A DNA stretch of 64,000 bases from Symmachiella dynata (GTDB taxonomy: Bacteria; Planctomycetota; Planctomycetia; Planctomycetales; Planctomycetaceae), in the NCBI RefSeq assembly GCF_007747995.1, contig NZ_CP036276.1, forward strand, positions 3,525,001 through 3,589,000, written 5' to 3'. Below, in pieces: positions 1 to 6,367 of this stretch. The notes below the pieces were generated by a model that saw nothing but the letters and a program-made list of their open reading frames with translations, ran no database searches and was not told the origin of the DNA. A program made the position numbers and the translations under genes. Numbering within the stretch: the stretch's first letter is position 1; every line of letters starts with the position of its first letter.

Positions 1-45
1 AAGACGGCATCGGCGCTGGAGCATGCGGGAGTGACTGTGCAATAA
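1..45 (+). CDS. Possible 3' end of a gene cut by the window start
   Basis: Frame 1 is open from the first base to a TAA at 43-45 and would encode a tail ending in AGVTVQ. Such a tail looks like a normal protein C-terminus, and the next gene starts 53 bp later on the same strand. Fourteen codons are too few to identify a family, and an open frame of this length can occur by chance. Confidence 0.3.
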   Translation, partial: KTASALEHAGVTVQ

Positions 46-98
46 CCCGACCGCCAAACAATCCCTTGGCGTTAGATTGACTGAAAGCTACTCGAAGA

Positions 99-494
99 AT
101 GAGCGTCGACATGAAAACACCGTTCCTCATCTTAAGCCTGTGCGGGCTGCTTCTGGGATTGGGCTGTTCCGGTGGAACCTCAGCCGCGCCTTTTAATAAA
201 GCTCCCTTTGATCAGAAATTGTGGAACGCCGGCGGGGACAAACGGCAGTTCATGATCCTCGATATCCAGACGCATCATCTTCACCCCGGAATGAATCAAA
301 GTGATGTGTTAACATTGCTCGGGAAACCCGATGATGAAGCTTTGGCCAAGGAGGTGACACGTCCCGCAGCGAATGCGGACATCTATTTCTTTTACGATAT
401 CGGCCTGACTCCCGAGGCATTCGATACCGCACAATTTGTCGTCGTCTTCGACGGATCAGGAAAGGTCATTGAGACGTCGGTGTTCGAAAACTAA
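99..494 (+). CDS. Small lipoprotein with BamE/SmpA-like motif
   Basis: Encodes 131 residues. The N-terminus is a lipoprotein signal: a hydrophobic run followed by a lipobox LGLGC with the acylated Cys at residue 23, then Gly/Ser-rich sequence, so the protein is probably anchored to a membrane by lipid. Residues about 62-80 (HPGMNQSDVLTLLGKPDD) resemble the G-M-x-x-x-x-V-x-x-L-x-G-x-P signature of BamE/SmpA-type small lipoproteins, and the rest reads as the short beta-rich tail of that fold. Family knowledge suggests an envelope role, but the similarity is a motif only and no partner gene of the outer-membrane assembly machine is nearby. An alternative ATG lies at 111, giving a classical start MKTPFLIL. 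A standalone gene followed by a 130 bp gap before the ThuA-like gene. Confidence 0.7.
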   Translation: MSVDMKTPFLILSLCGLLLGLGCSGGTSAAPFNKAPFDQKLWNAGGDKRQFMILDIQTHHLHPGMNQSDVLTLLGKPDDEALAKEVTRPAANADIYFFYDIGLTPEAFDTAQFVVVFDGSGKVIETSVFEN

Positions 495-624
495 CCAACT
501 GTAGCGGACCGTCCATTTCCCCACGTAGTAAGCCGTTCCCCCGCCTTCTTTGCCGCCCGGTGCAATTCACGGTACCCTAGACGCAACCAAACCCACATCA
601 CACCCGCACCGATGGATCCCGCAC

Positions 625-1659
625 ATGCCGATCGCATTCCCGAAAATCACCGCCGCTCTCGCTCTGCTCACACTCGCCTCCCCTGCTCTGTTCGCTGCGG
701 AGCCGCATCCCAATCGTGTGGTTTGGGAAGGCGATGCCGGGCCTGGTCAGGGAAAGCACATCGTGTTCATTGCCGGCGATCATGAGTATCGCGGCGAAGA
801 GACCTTGCCGGCGCTCGCTAGGATTTTGGCCAAAGATTATGGTTTCAAATGCAGTGTGTGCTTCACGACCGATCCGGCGGACGGCACGATTAAGCCGGGG
901 AGCAATCACATCACCGGACTGGAAGCGCTCAAGACGGCCGATTTGATGGTGCTGTTCACGCGGTTTCAGGCGTTCGATGATGAGCAGATGCAGCACATCG
1001 ACGACTACCTCGCCAGCGGCAAACCGGTGATCGGCTTGCGGACCTCGACGCACGCCTTCAACGGCCTGAAAGGCAAATTCGCCCACTATAACGAAGGCTA
1101 CGATGGCGAGCAGCAGGATTGGCAAGGCGGTTTTGGCGAAGCGATCCTCGGCGAACATTGGGTCGGCCACTACGGCCGCAATCATCAGCAAAGCTCGCGG
1201 CTATTATTAGAACCGCGGCAACGCAAGCATCCCATACTGCGAGGCGTGAACAATGTGCACGTGCAGTGCGGCGGCTACAACGCGCACCCGCGCGAAGGGA
1301 GCACGATCCTCGCGCGTGGACAAATCCTCAACGGCATGCAACCGACCGCCGAGTCGGACGAGACCAAGGAAATCCTACCCGTCGTCTGGGTCCGCCAGTA
1401 CCAAGCGGACAACCCAAAATCACGCGTCTTCGCCACCACCCACGGCGCTTCGGAAGACATCCTCAACCCCGGCTTCCGCCGCCTACTGATCAACGCCCAT
1501 CTGTGGTGCTTGGGAATGGACAAAGCGATCGCCTCGGACAACCCCATCGCCTTCATCGGCCCGTATCACCCGACGACGTTTAATTTCGATGGACACCGCC
1601 AGGGAGTGAAGCCAGCGGATCTTGCGGGGTGGGAATCGGCGATTTTGGGTGGGGAGTAG
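625..1659 (+). CDS. Secreted ThuA-domain (trehalose-utilisation type) protein
   Basis: About 344 residues from the ATG at 625, chosen because it opens a good signal peptide (MPIAFPKITAALALL to about residue 25, ending near FAAEP); an in-frame ATG at 550 would put 25 non-hydrophobic residues in front. The body has the ThuA, class I glutamine-amidotransferase-like pattern: IVFIAGDHEYRGEETLP at the start of the domain, LMVLFTRFQAFDDEQ, KPVIGLRTSTHAF, and the C-terminal LPVVWVRQY and RVFATTHGA strands. Secreted ThuA proteins are abundant in planctomycetes and usually sit with carbohydrate-degradation genes; the substrate is unknown. The last codons (AILGGE and stop) lie in a repeated motif, here GGCGATTTTGGGTG from 1638, also present near 2420 and 3206, so the natural 3' end may have been altered by repeat insertion. 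Confidence 0.85.
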   Translation: MPIAFPKITAALALLTLASPALFAAEPHPNRVVWEGDAGPGQGKHIVFIAGDHEYRGEETLPALARILAKDYGFKCSVCFTTDPADGTIKPGSNHITGLEALKTADLMVLFTRFQAFDDEQMQHIDDYLASGKPVIGLRTSTHAFNGLKGKFAHYNEGYDGEQQDWQGGFGEAILGEHWVGHYGRNHQQSSRLLLEPRQRKHPILRGVNNVHVQCGGYNAHPREGSTILARGQILNGMQPTAESDETKEILPVVWVRQYQADNPKSRVFATTHGASEDILNPGFRRLLINAHLWCLGMDKAIASDNPIAFIGPYHPTTFNFDGHRQGVKPADLAGWESAILGGE

Positions 1660-1675
1660 GGTCCGCTGTGCGGAC
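1638..1675. repeat. Short palindrome-bearing repeat, copy 1
   Basis: The segment ends in the hairpin GTCCGCTGTGCGGAC (1661-1675), arms GTCCGC and GCGGAC around TGT. The same unit recurs at 2419-2457 (GTCCGATGTGCGGAC) and degenerate at 3205-3240; a bare hairpin lies at 2274-2288. The stop codon of the upstream ThuA-like gene lies inside it. Confidence 0.75.
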
Positions 1676-1749
1676 TGCTATTAAGAAAGGCTGCGCCGTC
1701 CTGCATGCAGAATGATTCGGGTTACATTGTGGCATAGGAGATTTTGCTA

Positions 1750-2262
1750 ATGGACATATCCGAACTTGGTCCTCTTTCGCCAGACACTGATGTTCCAGAT
1801 TGGCTGACTTCCAGGCCCATCGCTGTCCCTTATTTCGACGGTCTAGAATTAGCATTCACGCTTTGTGGTTTGGAGGAGTCCGATAAAAATGAAACTGTTG
1901 CGGTCGTTCGAAATTTCTTAGACCTCGACCGGCGCGATCGCCTTGCCGTCGGCTCTTACGTGTTCGAGTACTATCTTCGATATACAGAATTGGCAGCCGA
2001 ATTCGGTTGGTGCTCGCCGATCAACTCACAGGAGGATGTCTGGTCTCATGTCCATCCAACCGAGGTATTTGTAGAGCGGCGAGCTCGGGGTGATCGGGAA
2101 ATCTATGTCCAAATCGCAGCCGAATGTGATTGGGAGCCTGAGCATGGTTTGCAGATCATTTACCGCGCGGGGGAAGTCCTAAGTCGTGTAAGTTATCAAG
2201 ATGGACACCTAACACACACTGATGCATTCGACCTCCCCGAGGAGCAAGACCAAATCGTTTGA
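1750..2262 (+). CDS. DUF6985-like protein of unknown function
   Basis: Encodes about 170 residues from the ATG at 1750, preceded by AGGAG at 1737-1741; a TTG two codons upstream is an alternative. The protein is acidic and soluble, with no signal peptide or membrane segment. Recognisable stretches are the FFDGLELAF-like opening (here YFDGLELAFTL), the helix VVRNFLDLDRRDRLAV, DVWSHVHPTEVFVERR, and CDWEPEHGLQIIYRAG near the C-terminus, followed by a VSYQDGH motif. From memory this matches the DUF6985 type, found in scattered bacteria and often in small accessory or immunity-like loci; I could not verify this. It is flanked by palindromic repeats on both sides (1638-1675 and 2274-2457) and followed by two unrecognised membrane proteins, which supports an accessory origin. 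Function unknown. Confidence 0.7.
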   Translation: MDISELGPLSPDTDVPDWLTSRPIAVPYFDGLELAFTLCGLEESDKNETVAVVRNFLDLDRRDRLAVGSYVFEYYLRYTELAAEFGWCSPINSQEDVWSHVHPTEVFVERRARGDREIYVQIAAECDWEPEHGLQIIYRAGEVLSRVSYQDGHLTHTDAFDLPEEQDQIV

Positions 2263-2273
2263 ACAACCGTAGG

Positions 2274-2288
2274 GTCCGCTGTGCAGAC
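2274..2288. repeat. GTCCGC-type hairpin, isolated copy
   Basis: GTCCGCTGTGCAGAC, one mismatch from the hairpin at 1661-1675. It begins 11 bp after the stop of the DUF6985-like gene and abuts the larger composite repeat that starts at 2292. Confidence 0.65.
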
Positions 2289-2291
2289 CTC

Positions 2292-2420
2292 GGGGTGGCC
2301 CAGAAAGATTCTTTCTGGGCCGACGAAGTCGGCAGGAGGGTGCTGAGAAATCGTCGGATCAACACCAATGCCTCCCACGGCTAGCGCCGCCCCGAAAGCG
2401 GAATCTTTCGGGGCCACCCG
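2292..2420. repeat. Composite palindromic repeat (MITE/REP-like), copy 1
   Basis: About 129 bp bounded by GGGTGGCCC on the left and its reverse complement GGGCCACCC on the right. Inside are three hairpins: CCCAGAAAGA/TCTTTCTGGG around 2299-2320, GCCGAC-GAA-GTCGGC around 2319-2333, and CCCCGAAAG/CTTTCGGGG around 2390-2413. Read on the minus strand it gives the spurious peptide RRVAPKDSAFGAA. Related copies are at 3072-3163 and 4914-5024. No coding capacity of its own. Confidence 0.8.
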
Positions 2421-2457
2421 GCGATTTTCGGTGCGGAGTAGGGTCCGATGTGCGGAC
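2419..2457. repeat. Short palindrome-bearing repeat, copy 2
   Basis: GGCGATTTTCGGTGCGGAG followed by TAGG and the hairpin GTCCGATGTGCGGAC (2443-2457), nearly the same as 1638-1675. It directly adjoins the right end of the composite repeat. The 2263-2613 gap also holds about 155 bp after this element in which I see nothing. Confidence 0.7.
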
Positions 2458-2613
2458 CGTAGTTTGTGTGCCCAACGTGGTTTGCGGTTCCTACCCTGCT
2501 GGCAAAAGGCAATTTGATCCAACAAGCTCCGGCGATCGTTAGTTGTAATACAGCGATTGTCGCATGCACCGGAACAATGACCCAACTTGTAAGACGGACT
2601 GGGGGAATGTCCC

Positions 2614-3057
2614 ATGGCAACATCGCCAATCAGAAAGATCACGCTTGCACTGCTGATTGGCCAATTGTTGTGTTGGTTCGTATTTCTCTACACGCTTTAC
2701 TTTTACATGACGGCTTACGCGAAGGTGCATCACGACTACAATGATGTCGCGATCGGAGCTAGTTGGCAGGCTCTCGTCGCGATGAGTGAATGGATTGTGG
2801 TTTATACACCTTCCGACTCCGTGTTTCCGCTGTACCTGTTTCTATTCCTTGTCGCGTTAGCAGGAATGAATCTGTACGTTGGCTCGCCATCATACACGAA
2901 AAAATGGTGGGTGGTCTGGTCCATAGCGGGCTTCGCAATTCCGTGCTTGTTGTTGGTCGTCGAATTGGTCACGGTGGCCGATCTAATTAGACGAACCGTC
3001 GCCCGTCATCCCGAGATCCGAGACTACGAAATCTGGTGGATTAACATATTGCTGTAA
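2614..3057 (+). CDS. Small integral membrane protein, unrecognised
   Basis: Encodes 147 residues. The start is supported by GGGGGA at 2601-2606, seven bases ahead of the ATG. Three hydrophobic segments are visible: about residues 7-32 (LALLIGQLLCWFVFLYTLYF), 70-90 (VFPLYLFLFLVALAGMNLYV) and 99-120 (WWVVWSIAGFAIPCLLLVVE), so it is a polytopic inner-membrane protein with a short charged C-terminal helix. I recognise no family. It lies alone between two copies of the composite palindromic repeat (2292-2420 and 3072-3163), downstream of the DUF6985-like gene and upstream of another membrane protein, all on the plus strand. Possible accessory gene. Confident that it is coding because of the RBS and the coherent hydrophobic pattern; function unknown. 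Confidence 0.6.
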   Translation: MATSPIRKITLALLIGQLLCWFVFLYTLYFYMTAYAKVHHDYNDVAIGASWQALVAMSEWIVVYTPSDSVFPLYLFLFLVALAGMNLYVGSPSYTKKWWVVWSIAGFAIPCLLLVVELVTVADLIRRTVARHPEIRDYEIWWINILL

Positions 3058-3071
3058 AGCGCCCTCTATTT

Positions 3072-3163
3072 GGGGTGGCCCAGAAAATTATTTTTGGTCC
3101 GACGAAGTCGGTAAAATTCCCACGGCTGCGCCGCCCCGAAAGCGGAATCTTTCGGGGCTGCAC
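3072..3163. repeat. Composite palindromic repeat, copy 2 (shorter)
   Basis: Begins GGGGTGGCCCAGAAAATTAT and retains CCGACGAAGTCGG, CACGGCTGCGCCGCCCC and the CCCCGAAAG/CTTTCGGGG hairpin. The right terminal GGGCCACCC has decayed to GGGCTGCAC, and about 37 bp of the central spacer present in copy 1 is missing. It starts 14 bp after the stop of the small membrane protein gene. Confidence 0.75.
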
Positions 3164-3204
3164 GGCGACGTTTAGTAACGATGGGCACCGACGGGGTGGG
3201 TAGC

Positions 3205-3240
3205 GACGATTTTGGGTGCGGAGTAGGATTTGTTGTGCGG
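3205..3240. repeat. Short palindrome-bearing repeat, degenerate copy 3
   Basis: ACGATTTTGGGTGCGGAGTA followed by a decayed GGATTTGTTGTGCGG in place of the GTCCGC hairpin. It matches the left half of the units at 1638 and 2419. Confidence 0.6.
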
Positions 3241-3342
3241 GGTGTTGTTTGGTGTTTGCGCAGCGGGACCTGCTTTATCAATAATTATCTTTCTAGCAGA
3301 CCAAAGTCTCAACAACATAGGCAACGCAGAAAGGGAGCCTAC

Positions 3343-4881
3343 ATGCGACGTTCGCCGATATTTATGAATTACAAGTATGCCGAGTGGTCATCTTGGATTG
3401 TCGTCTTTTTCGCTAGAATTGTGGCTGTCGTCGGCATGGTTGCGTTTGTAAATCCGGCGGATAGCGTAGCTCAATCACTTTCAACCGAGGATGGCTCAAA
3501 ACCAATAGCAACAGGAGCTGCTAAGGATAATAACGTCCAGTCAAAGCAACGTTTTGGTGATAAACGTGTTAACCCAATTACTCAGCCCGGTATTGATAAC
3601 GAAAAAAAAGAAGAACTACATCCTAGCGATGATCACAGGAAGAAGGCTTCGCATCGTGAAAATAACACTCGCGAAATTGATAAAAAAAATAATGTAACTA
3701 CAGAGCAATCGGATCGAGGTATGGCCTCATTTACTGTGCGGCCTCCACAAACGAAATATAAGATACTTCACGAGAGTTCTCAATCGCGTTTTGAGTTAAT
3801 GAATCCACCTGGGATAAATGATTACACGGACTACTTCAAGACTATGATCTCGGTGGCAGGCGTTCTGTTCGGACTCGCATTTGCCGCGCTGCTTTACGTA
3901 CTCCAAAGTGGATTCTCATCTTTCACGGTCTCGCGGAATATGTTTTTGGAACATTATGTCCACTTTGGGGGAAACTTGTTGGTAACGCTTTCTTATTTGA
4001 CATTAATTTCAGTAGGTGTTGCATATTTCTCTGGCGCAACGATGCTTCTTAACATTGCGTATTACATATTTTGTATTTCGTTTTTGAAAACACGTCTAGA
4101 CTATTTAAAACAACTAGGATACATCCATACGCTGAATTCGAAGAAATATGTCCCTTCCAATTATGGACCGTGTCGACGCTATTTTCGATATATTAAGAAC
4201 CTTGGTTTCTTACAGATCGGTTTTCAAATATCCGTGGCATTGATTCTTATTGTGTATCCGATGGTGATTGCTGCTAAAGAAAGTGGTGGATTTGGCTTTA
4301 CGCCGAAAGCTTTTTTTTACTCAACTATGCTGGTTTTTATGTACTGTCTGATTGTTACTGTCCGTTTTATCCCGAATTTCTTTGAAATCTTGAAAATTGA
4401 ATACGAAAGCGATCTTGCAGGAGACAAGAATAGTGAAATAGAAATTGACTACCAATCTGAAAAGAAACTCTTGCGGAAGTATCTGATTAACCATGGTGTT
4501 AATGAGTTAAACGAGAATGAAAAGAAGGAGTTTTTAGACGGCACTATAAGCCTCAATATCCTTGATGAGAAAAAGGAGCCGGAGGCGTGGTTCAATGTCC
4601 ATGTTCATATCTCTGATAGTAACATCGTAAAGATCCACAATGAGGTCTGCCGATATGCGTATGGACTTTTTGAAAAACTGAATGCATCACAAGTGGATGT
4701 AAACACATTTGTATTGTCATTTCACATTTTCATAAATGGCGATCGCAGGAATATGTTCTTTCGCTCTACACGGAACGAACTAAATGCCGTCTTACTTGAG
4801 GAGCCAGTATCAGCGATTCTACTTATTAAGAACAAGGTCTTCGACGATATATTTCAAAATATGACACAGGGGCAAGAATAG
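3343..4881 (+). CDS. A+T-rich multi-pass membrane protein, unrecognised
   Basis: 512 residues from the ATG at 3343, chosen for the AAAGGGAG sequence seven bases upstream; the open frame continues upstream to 3181 through repeat DNA. An N-terminal hydrophobic segment (about residues 14-35) is followed by a long Lys/Asn/Glu/Asp-rich linker to about residue 140. Then come at least four hydrophobic segments: SVAGVLFGLAFAALLYVL, NLLVTLSYLTLISVGVAY, FQISVALILIVYPMVIAA and YSTMLVFMYCLIVTVRFI. The last 150 or so residues are soluble, acidic and Lys-rich. Codon use and base composition are clearly more A+T-rich than the neighbours. I recognise no domain. It sits alone between repeat copies 2 and 3. 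The composition and context suggest horizontal acquisition, but that is inference. Confidence 0.75.
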   Translation: MRRSPIFMNYKYAEWSSWIVVFFARIVAVVGMVAFVNPADSVAQSLSTEDGSKPIATGAAKDNNVQSKQRFGDKRVNPITQPGIDNEKKEELHPSDDHRKKASHRENNTREIDKKNNVTTEQSDRGMASFTVRPPQTKYKILHESSQSRFELMNPPGINDYTDYFKTMISVAGVLFGLAFAALLYVLQSGFSSFTVSRNMFLEHYVHFGGNLLVTLSYLTLISVGVAYFSGATMLLNIAYYIFCISFLKTRLDYLKQLGYIHTLNSKKYVPSNYGPCRRYFRYIKNLGFLQIGFQISVALILIVYPMVIAAKESGGFGFTPKAFFYSTMLVFMYCLIVTVRFIPNFFEILKIEYESDLAGDKNSEIEIDYQSEKKLLRKYLINHGVNELNENEKKEFLDGTISLNILDEKKEPEAWFNVHVHISDSNIVKIHNEVCRYAYGLFEKLNASQVDVNTFVLSFHIFINGDRRNMFFRSTRNELNAVLLEEPVSAILLIKNKVFDDIFQNMTQGQE

Positions 4882-4913
4882 ATAGGGGATGGGATCTGTA
4901 GGCACTGCTTTGG

Positions 4914-5024
4914 ATTATCTGGAAAGAAAAAGTCGGCAACACCGCAAGTGGAAACTCTTGCTTTAACACCAAAGACTCCCACGGCTAGCGCCGCTCCGAA
5001 AGCAGAATCTTTTGGGGCCACCCG
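4914..5024. repeat. Composite palindromic repeat, copy 3 (left half decayed)
   Basis: The right half is well preserved: CCCACGGCTAGCGCCGCTCC at 4978-4997, then an imperfect version of the CCCCGAAAG/CTTTCGGGG hairpin, ending GGGGCCACCCGG. The left half retains only TCTGG and AAGTCGGC. The unit has the same orientation as copies 1 and 2. Confidence 0.7.
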
Positions 5025-5064
5025 GCGTTGGTTAATACCCAATGCGTTTCGTCCTATGCAGAAA

Positions 5065-5082
5065 GGTGCGTCGCGACGCACC
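5065..5082. repeat. Perfect 18 bp palindrome
   Basis: GGTGCGTCGCGACGCACC is exactly self-complementary. It lies between the composite repeat copy 3 and the terminator of the C26-like gene and may be another short repeat family or part of the transcription stop region. Confidence 0.6.
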
Positions 5083-5086
5083 CAAC

Positions 5087-5124
5087 AAAAAAAGGCGGCC
5101 GAACATTTAGTTCGACCGCCTTTT
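5087..5124 (-). terminator. Rho-independent terminator of the C26-like gene
   Basis: A stem AAAGGCGGxCGAAC / GTTCGxCCGCCTTT with a 5-base loop, one internal mismatch, flanked by seven A on the left, which read as T on the minus strand. It ends about 25 bp beyond the minus-strand stop codon at 5149. The plus-strand right flank also has TTTT, so it could work in both directions. Confidence 0.75.
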
Positions 5125-5148
5125 CTCATGTCACCGTTCGCAGAATCC

Positions 5149-5910
5149 CTACGCAGCGTGGCGCAGTTGTAGGATCATCGGTTGTTCCACGGCTGTGCAG
5201 GCTTGCAGGAAGTGTTGGAAGACTTGCATGTCCAGGGCCGATGAGGTTTCGCTTTCGGGGTGCCATTGCACGCCGAGGCAGTACCAGTCGTCCAGGATCG
5301 ATTCGTACGCTTCGATCACGCCGTCGGGGGCGGTGGCGCTCACGCGGAACGGGGTCGCCAGTTGGTCGACCGATTGGTGGTGCGAACTGTTGATGCGGAT
5401 TTCGCCCGGGCCGTAGATTTCGTCCATCCGTGTTTCGGGAACGATCTCGATAATGTGACGCAGGTTCTTCTCGACCGGATCGAAATGGTGCAGCGGACGG
5501 GGGTAGGCTTCGGAAATGTGTTGATAGATCGTGCCGCCGCAAACGACGTTCAACATCTGCATACCCAGGCCGATGGCCAAGACCGGAATACGGCGTTCGT
5601 AGGCGATTTTGCACAAACGGCGGTCAAAGTCTTCGCGGCGGGCGGGCATGGCGCGGGTGGTCGGATGCGGTTCCATGCCGAGTCGTTGCGGATTCATGTC
5701 TTGCGTGCAGCCGGCCAAGACCAGGCCGTCGACATTGTCGAGAAATTGGTTCAGGTCCGCATCATCGGCAAAGGGCGGCAGCGGCATGGGCAATCCGCCG
5801 GCGGCCGTGATCGAGTCGTAGTAGCCGGTGTTGAACCACGAGAGCGGATTCACATCTTTGCGTGCGGGGCGAAAGTCACCATTGAACGCGATCGTCGGTT
5901 TCTTGGACAT
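5149..5910 (-). CDS. Peptidase C26-like (gamma-glutamyl-GABA hydrolase family) protein lacking the nucleophile Cys
   Basis: 253 residues. The fold signature of class I glutamine-amidotransferase-like hydrolases is clear: GLVLAGCTQDMNP around residue 62-74 (the GG-x-D-x-x-P region), DFDRRLCKIAYERRIPVLAIG, MLNVVCGGTIYQH, VSATAPDGVIEA and VQWHPES with His217 and Glu219 of the triad. At the nucleophile elbow, family members read ICRGMQ or similar; here residues 113-118 are IGLGMQ, so the catalytic Cys is Gly114 (codon GGC, one base from TGC). PuuD-type enzymes hydrolyse gamma-glutamyl-GABA in putrescine use; without the Cys the protein may bind rather than cleave, or use another residue. A single gene with its own terminator, divergent from the DUF1549 gene. 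Confidence 0.85.
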   Translation of the reverse strand: MSKKPTIAFNGDFRPARKDVNPLSWFNTGYYDSITAAGGLPMPLPPFADDADLNQFLDNVDGLVLAGCTQDMNPQRLGMEPHPTTRAMPARREDFDRRLCKIAYERRIPVLAIGLGMQMLNVVCGGTIYQHISEAYPRPLHHFDPVEKNLRHIIEIVPETRMDEIYGPGEIRINSSHHQSVDQLATPFRVSATAPDGVIEAYESILDDWYCLGVQWHPESETSSALDMQVFQHFLQACTAVEQPMILQLRHAA

Positions 5911-6367
5911 CTAAGTTTTCCTCCCTGATTAGAAACACACCTTTAGGGGTGGTGCGCGCACATCATGTGCGTCGAGAAACGAGTAGGGGCAGCGCCACTG
6001 CGAGAGGCCGGCTGAGGGCACAGGGCGTAAAAAAAGCGGCAGAGAATTCGGCGGATTCTGAGTTGCCGATTCTGCCGTCAAGCGACGAGATTACATCTGA
6101 GTTTTGCAAGGATCCATCCTTCCAATGTTGTCGTGCAGCCAATCCTTTGACTGCGGAGGGGATGTTAGCCAATGAAAATCGCGTTGTAAAGCGAATGGCC
6201 GATTTTGTGGAAAATTGCACTTGTCTCACCACATCTGGTAGCCGCACCAACCCGTTGTCGCACAAGTTGCTGTTGCGGCATGGAATATCACGCATCCCGC
6301 ATGGTAAAATCAAGGCCAGCCTCGCAAATAACTTGTATCTCAAATCCAGCTGGTGATCCAACACACG
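5911..6367. other. Intergenic region between divergent genes
   Basis: 457 bp between the minus-strand C26-like gene and the plus-strand DUF1549 gene. It must hold both promoters, but I see no convincing -35/-10 pair. An imperfect stem-loop GGCAGAGAATTCGGC / GCCGATTCTGCC lies at about 6039-6077 next to a run of seven A. Overlapping open frames on both strands have no recognisable protein features. Confidence 0.5.

Noticed and set aside
550-624. Upstream start of the ThuA-like protein
   Set aside because: Those 25 residues are not hydrophobic and would precede a normal signal peptide; ATG 625 fits better.
1730-1750. Sigma-54-like TGGCAT...TTTTGC before the DUF6985-like gene
   Set aside because: The spacing between GG and GC is 13 rather than 10, and the motif overlaps the RBS region.
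2196-2642. Minus-strand open frame of 148 codons
   Set aside because: It is made of repeat DNA (peptide RRVAPKDSAFGAA) that recurs in the minus-strand frames at 3066-3281 and 4854-5129, so it is a spurious frame caused by the composite repeat.
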